7,872 nucleotides of DNA from the NCBI GenBank assembly GCA_022822245.1, contig JAJECB010000318.1:1-7872 (forward strand), given 5' to 3'. The position numbers and the translations under genes were made by a program. Under the pieces are notes generated by a model. It did not search any database, was not told the DNA's origin, and saw only the letters and a program-made list of their open reading frames with translations. Of the stretch, positions 4,078 to 7,872 are shown piece after piece (within the stretch, counting starts at the first letter, position 1; every line of letters starts with the position of its first letter). This stretch comes from Gammaproteobacteria bacterium. Lineage in GTDB: Bacteria; Pseudomonadota; Gammaproteobacteria; HK1.

Positions 4078-5871
4078 ATGCGCATTCCTCAGTCGAAGCG
4101 GCCAGGGATCGGCGTCGAAGGGCTGGGCCGGCCGATCGGCCCATTGCCGCTCCGGTGGCGGGTCCGCCTGGTGATGGCGGTGCTCGCGGTGAGCGCGGTC
4201 GGACTGCTCGGCAAGGCTCTGTACCTGCAGATGAACCAGGGGGATTTCCTGCGCGACGAGGGGGCCGCCCGGCACGTCCGCACGGTGAGCTCGCATGCCC
4301 CGCGCGGGGTGATCCGGGACCGCCACGGCACCGCGCTCGCCATGAGCACCGCCATCGAGTCCATATGGATGGACCCGCGCGAAGCGGTCCACGCCCGCGA
4401 GCGCTGGCCCGAGTTGGCTGCGGCGATCGGGCTCGACCCGTCCGGGCTCGACGCCAGGCTCATGGAACGCGCCGAGCGCTCCTTCGTCTACCTGCGTCGC
4501 CACGTCGACCCGGACACCGCGGCACGCGCCCGGGCCCTCGCCATCCCGGGGGTCTACTTCGAGCGCGAGTTCCGGCGCTACTACCCCGAGGCGGAGGTCG
4601 CCGCCCACGTCGTCGGCTTCACCGACATCGACGGGGAGGGGCAGGAAGGGGTGGAGTTCGCGTACGACTCGGTGCTTCGCGGGGTCTCGGGCGCCAAGCA
4701 GGTCATCCAGGATCGCCTTGGCCGTAGCGTGGAGGACGTCCAGAACGTGCGTTCCGCCCGGCCCGGGCACGACGTCTACCTGACCATCGACCTGCGCCTC
4801 CAGTCGCTCGCCTACCGCGCCCTCAAGGCAGCCGTCGCCCACCATCGGGCATCGGCCGGCTCGGTGGTGGTGATCGACGCCCGCACGGGCGAGATCCACG
4901 CGATGGTCAACCAGCCTTCGTACAACCCGAACGATCCGGCGAAGCGGACCGGCCCGGCGACCCGCAACCGGGCGGTCACCGACGTGTTCGAGCCCGGCTC
5001 GACGGTCAAGCCCTTTGCGGTCACCGCGGCGCTCGAATCCGGCGCCTTCGATCCGCGGACCGAGGTGGACACCTCGCCCGGATTCGTTCGGGTCGGCCGG
5101 AACGTGGTGCGCGACCGGCGAGACCTGGGGGTGCTCGACGTCGCGGGGGTGATCCGGCTCTCGAGCAACGTCGGGGTGAGCCGCATCGCCCTCGGCACGC
5201 CACCCGAGACCTTGTGGGACACCTATTCCGGGGCGGGCTTCGGCAGCGCGTCGGGGAGCCGGGCGGTCGGGGAGACTCCCGGGATCCTCAGGCGTTCGCG
5301 GCGGTTCGGAAAATTCGAGCGCGCCACCCTCTCCTACGGGTACGGACTCGCGGTGACCGCTCTCCAGCTCGCCCGCGCGTACACCGTGTTCGCCAACCAG
5401 GGCGAACGGGTGGATCTTCGTCTGGAGTCGGGCGGCTCCATCGCGGTCAGTCCCACCTCGGCCGCCCGGCGGGTCATGTCGGCGGCGACCGCCCGCGAGG
5501 TGCTCGAGATGCTCGAAGCGGTGGTCGAGGCGAACGACGGAACCGGCCGTCGTGCCCGCATCGTCGGCTACCGCGTGGCGGGCAAGACGGGCACGTCGCG
5601 CAAGGCGATTGCGGGGGGCTACGCGAAGCGGCGCTACCTTTCTCTCTTCACCGGCCTCGCGCCGGTCAGCGACCCGAGGTTCGTCGTGGCGGTGGTGATC
5701 GACGAGCCCCGGGGCAAGAAGTACTACGGTGGGGAGGTCGCGGCTCCGGTGTTCAAGACCGTAATGTCGGACGCCCTGCGCCTCAATGCGGTTCCCCCCG
5801 ACTCGGCCACCACCCCGCCCCGCGATGCCAGGGCGGAGAACTACGCGTTGGTCCAGGACTCGCGCGGGTAG
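4078..5871 (+). CDS. ftsI: FtsI (PBP3), septal peptidoglycan D,D-transpeptidase
   Basis: 597 aa, similar to E. coli FtsI (588). This class B penicillin-binding protein cross-links septal peptidoglycan in the periplasm and works with FtsW. A cytoplasmic basic tail (1-30) is followed by one membrane anchor (about 31-50) and the PBP dimerisation/pedestal domain with RGVIRDRHGTALA and IPGVYFEREFRRYYPEAEVAAHVVG. The transpeptidase domain has all three active-site motifs: S308-T-V-K311 (acylated serine S308; E. coli S307), S362-S-N364 and K503-T-G505. The ATG at 4078 is chosen because it gives a normal-length cytoplasmic tail and lies 4 nt after the ftsL stop; an in-frame upstream ATG at 3985 would overlap most of the ftsL periplasmic region and adds non-family sequence. 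The Shine-Dalgarno is weak, suggesting coupling to ftsL. The C-terminal Pro/Ala-rich tail after about residue 570 is typical of proteolytically trimmed FtsI. Confidence 0.96.
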   Translation: MRIPQSKRPGIGVEGLGRPIGPLPLRWRVRLVMAVLAVSAVGLLGKALYLQMNQGDFLRDEGAARHVRTVSSHAPRGVIRDRHGTALAMSTAIESIWMDPREAVHARERWPELAAAIGLDPSGLDARLMERAERSFVYLRRHVDPDTAARARALAIPGVYFEREFRRYYPEAEVAAHVVGFTDIDGEGQEGVEFAYDSVLRGVSGAKQVIQDRLGRSVEDVQNVRSARPGHDVYLTIDLRLQSLAYRALKAAVAHHRASAGSVVVIDARTGEIHAMVNQPSYNPNDPAKRTGPATRNRAVTDVFEPGSTVKPFAVTAALESGAFDPRTEVDTSPGFVRVGRNVVRDRRDLGVLDVAGVIRLSSNVGVSRIALGTPPETLWDTYSGAGFGSASGSRAVGETPGILRRSRRFGKFERATLSYGYGLAVTALQLARAYTVFANQGERVDLRLESGGSIAVSPTSAARRVMSAATAREVLEMLEAVVEANDGTGRRARIVGYRVAGKTGTSRKAIAGGYAKRRYLSLFTGLAPVSDPRFVVAVVIDEPRGKKYYGGEVAAPVFKTVMSDALRLNAVPPDSATTPPRDARAENYALVQDSRG

Positions 5872-5882
5872 GCGGGGCCACC

Positions 5883-7376
5883 ATGGACGTCCGCACGCTT
5901 CTCTCGGATTCGCTCGGCCTGCCCCCCGGCCTGCCGGGCGACGCACCGGTACGCGGCCTCGCGGCGGACAGCCGCCGGGTGAAGCCGGGCTTCGTGTTCT
6001 TCGCCCGCCCGGGCCTGCGAACCGACGGAGCGCGGTACATCGGCGCCGCGCTCGAGGCGGGCGCGGTCGCGATAGTCGCACCTCCCGGGGCTGTTTCGAG
6101 CGCGTGCCCGGAGCTCGTCGAGACCGACGATCTGTCTCGTGTCATCGGCCGGGCCGCCGACCGCTTCCACGGTGCGCCCTCCGCGGGAATGGATGTCGTC
6201 GGGATTACCGGAACCAACGGGAAGACCACGGTCGCCCACTGCGTCGCCCGGGCGTTCGACGCCATCGAGCCCGGCCGCGGGCCCTGCGCGGTCATGGGCA
6301 CCCTCGGCCACGGGATCCCGGGGGCGCTGGAGGACGCGCCGCTTACCACTCCGGATGTCCTCGACGTGCACCGCAAGCTTGACGCGATGCGGCGCAGAGG
6401 GGTGCGCCGGGTGGCGATGGAGGTCTCGTCGCACGCAATCGAGCAGGGCCGGGTCGCGGGCGTCCGGTTCCGGGTCGCCTGCCTCACCAATGTCGGGCGC
6501 GACCACCTCGACTACCACGGGAGCGCGGCGGCGTACGCGGCGGCGAAGCGGCGGCTGTTCACCTGGCCCGAGCTCGAGGCGGCGGTCATCAACGCGGACG
6601 ACCGGCTCGGACGGGCGATTCTCGCGTCGGGGGACGGCCCGCCGTTTCGGCTCGGCTACGCGCTCGAGGACCCGGACGCCGAGGTGCGCGGCCGGATCGA
6701 ACCGGGCCGCCCCGACCGGACCCGCCTCGAAGTCGCGCACGGACCCCGCCGGGCGGTCGTCGACAGCCCGCTCGTGGGCCGGTTCAACGCCTACAACCTG
6801 CTCGCCGGCCTCGCGGTCCTCATCGCGTTGAACGTCCCCCTGGAGCGGGCCGCGGCGGGACTCGCGGCGGCCGAACCCCCTCGGGGACGTCTGCAGCCGG
6901 TCCGCCCCGGTCCGCCGGACCCGTCGGCGCCCGCGGTCTACGTCGACTTCGCCCACACCCCGGACGCGCTGAGCGCGGTGCTCGCCTCCCTTCGGCCGTT
7001 GGCGAAGAGAGAGATCCGGATCGTGTTCGGATGCGGAGGCGAGCGCGATCGGGGCAAGCGCCCCCTCATGGGGGCGGCCGCGGCGCGGGGCGCGGACCGG
7101 CTGTTCGTGACCAGCGACAACCCCCGCGGCGAGGACCCGCGCGCCATCATCGACGACATCCTCGCGGGGACGGCGGGCACAAGGGTGGAAATCGAGCCCG
7201 ACCGGCGCCGCGCGATCCACGCCGCCGTCGCCGACGCGGGGCCGGACGACCTCGTGCTCGTCGCCGGCAAGGGGCACGAGGCGACCCAGGAGGTGGGCGG
7301 CGAACGGTGTCCCTTCGACGATTTCGCGGTGGCGCGCGAGGCCCTCGCCCGGCGGGTGGGGAGGACTGTCGGATGA
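5883..7376 (+). CDS. murE: MurE, UDP-MurNAc-L-Ala-D-Glu:meso-diaminopimelate ligase
   Basis: 497 aa, typical of the family (E. coli 495). This cytoplasmic ATP-dependent amide ligase adds the third stem-peptide residue. The UDP-binding N-terminal domain has LAADSRRVKPGFVFFA (27-42). The central ATPase domain has the P-loop GITGTNGKTT (107-116), TTPD, MEVSSHAI and TNVGRDHLDYHG, with K222 in YAAAKRRLF the expected carbamylated lysine. The C-terminal domain has DFAHTPDAL and the amino-acid selectivity motif D412-N-P-R415. DNPR marks meso-DAP enzymes; lysine-adding MurE enzymes differ here. The end shows LVAGKGHE, a substrate loop. The ATG at 5883 lies 11 nt after the ftsI stop with a weak GGCGGGG ribosome site. 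The stop overlaps the murF start (ATGA), pointing to translational coupling. Confidence 0.97.
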   Translation: MDVRTLLSDSLGLPPGLPGDAPVRGLAADSRRVKPGFVFFARPGLRTDGARYIGAALEAGAVAIVAPPGAVSSACPELVETDDLSRVIGRAADRFHGAPSAGMDVVGITGTNGKTTVAHCVARAFDAIEPGRGPCAVMGTLGHGIPGALEDAPLTTPDVLDVHRKLDAMRRRGVRRVAMEVSSHAIEQGRVAGVRFRVACLTNVGRDHLDYHGSAAAYAAAKRRLFTWPELEAAVINADDRLGRAILASGDGPPFRLGYALEDPDAEVRGRIEPGRPDRTRLEVAHGPRRAVVDSPLVGRFNAYNLLAGLAVLIALNVPLERAAAGLAAAEPPRGRLQPVRPGPPDPSAPAVYVDFAHTPDALSAVLASLRPLAKREIRIVFGCGGERDRGKRPLMGAAAARGADRLFVTSDNPRGEDPRAIIDDILAGTAGTRVEIEPDRRRAIHAAVADAGPDDLVLVAGKGHEATQEVGGERCPFDDFAVAREALARRVGRTVG

Positions 7377-7872
7377 TCCGGATGGGGCTCGGCGAAGCGC
7401 GGTCGGTGCTCGGCGCGTCTCCCGGACGCGGCGGCGACGACAAGGTCCGGTTCCGCGGGGTCTCGACCGACTCGCGGCGCGACTGCGCCGGGACCCTCTT
7501 CTTCGCCCTTCGCGGACCCAACTTCGACGGGCATGACCACGTCGACGCGGCGGCGCGCGCGGGCGCGGTGGCCGCGGTCACGGAGATTCCTTCCGCCGCG
7601 GGGCTGCCGCGGCTCGTCGTGAAGGACTCGAGACGGGCCCTCGGGCGGCTCGCCGCCGACTGGCGCGGCCGTTTCGATGTTCCCTTCGTCGCGGTGACCG
7701 GCAGCAACGGCAAGACCACCGTGAAGGAGATGATCGCGTCGATCCTCCGCCGGCGCCACGCGACGCTCTGCACCGCCGGCAACCTGAATACGGACATCGG
7801 GCTCTCGGACACGCTCTTCGGACTCGGTTCGGAGCACCGGCGGGCGGTGGTGGAGATGGGCGCCAACCACCC
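7373..7872 (+). CDS. murF: MurF, UDP-MurNAc-tripeptide:D-Ala-D-Ala ligase (N-terminal part, cut at the right edge)
   Basis: The first 166 codons of a protein usually of about 450 aa. MurF adds the D-Ala-D-Ala dipeptide to the UDP-MurNAc tripeptide in the cytoplasm, the step after MurE. The N-terminal domain shows FRGVSTDSRRDCAGTLFFAL (27-46) and FDGHDHVDAA. The Mur-ligase P-loop is VTGSNGKTTVKEM (108-120). TAGNLNTDIGLSDTLFGL (134-151) and VVEMGANH near the edge are MurF-specific. The usual asparagine of GNLNN is Thr140 here (see findings). The ATG at 7373 has a strong GGGGAGGA ribosome site (7358-7365) with 7-nt spacing and overlaps the murE TGA. A second in-frame ATG at 7382 is less well placed. 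mraY would be expected next but lies outside the window. Confidence 0.95.
   Translation, partial: MIRMGLGEARSVLGASPGRGGDDKVRFRGVSTDSRRDCAGTLFFALRGPNFDGHDHVDAAARAGAVAAVTEIPSAAGLPRLVVKDSRRALGRLAADWRGRFDVPFVAVTGSNGKTTVKEMIASILRRRHATLCTAGNLNTDIGLSDTLFGLGSEHRRAVVEMGANH

Noticed and set aside
4057..6081. 674-codon minus-strand frame
   Set aside because: Shadow of ftsI; the plus strand has all penicillin-binding motifs in order.
1..7872. CRISPR array, insertion sequence, tRNA gene, or a novel defence or mobile system
   Set aside because: No regularly spaced repeats, transposase motifs or tRNA signatures were seen; every gene is a recognised housekeeping gene in conserved order.

Overview
The window is a GC-rich chromosomal segment (protein genes roughly 70% GC by eye) carrying the start of a division and cell wall (dcw) cluster from a gammaproteobacterium. 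The order is a divergent lpoA, then rsmI, rnpB, mraZ, rsmH, ftsL, ftsI, murE and murF. As I recall it, this is the order in Pseudomonas and many Chromatiales-type genomes. LpoA is a gammaproteobacterial lipoprotein, the RNase P RNA is bacterial type A, and MurE has the DNPR motif of meso-diaminopimelate-adding enzymes. All three fit a Gram-negative gammaproteobacterium. The genus cannot be read from the sequence.

Region 1-1456: the left end holds the first 135 codons of lpoA on the minus strand, an outer-membrane lipoprotein activator of penicillin-binding protein 1A. It is divergent from rsmI (16S rRNA C1402 2'-O-methyltransferase), with only 42 bp between the start codons. A near-consensus sigma70 promoter for lpoA has its -35 box across the rsmI start codon. 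The 3' end of rsmI lies inside a long imperfect palindrome that looks like a REP-type element. A modest promoter for rnpB follows.

Region 1457-2403: rnpB (RNase P RNA, about 345 nt) is followed by about 600 bp without a convincing gene. The first half of this spacer is GC-rich with several short inverted repeats. The second half is an abruptly AT-rich regulatory zone with a 13-bp perfect palindrome, a consensus -35 box, and a 10-bp-periodic GTGGR repeat array that matches the MraZ operator.

Region 2404-7872: mraZ, rsmH, ftsL, ftsI, murE and murF are tightly packed on the plus strand, with gaps of at most 11 bp or short overlaps, and are probably one operon. MraZ regulates the operon, RsmH methylates 16S rRNA at C1402 (N4), FtsL and FtsI form part of the septal peptidoglycan synthase, and MurE and MurF add meso-DAP and D-Ala-D-Ala to the precursor. 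RsmI and RsmH modify the same nucleotide (giving m4Cm1402), and LpoA, FtsI, MurE and MurF all serve peptidoglycan synthesis. The window is therefore a functionally coherent housekeeping block. I found no previously undescribed system; the observations worth checking are regulatory and repeat structures around rsmI, rnpB and mraZ.
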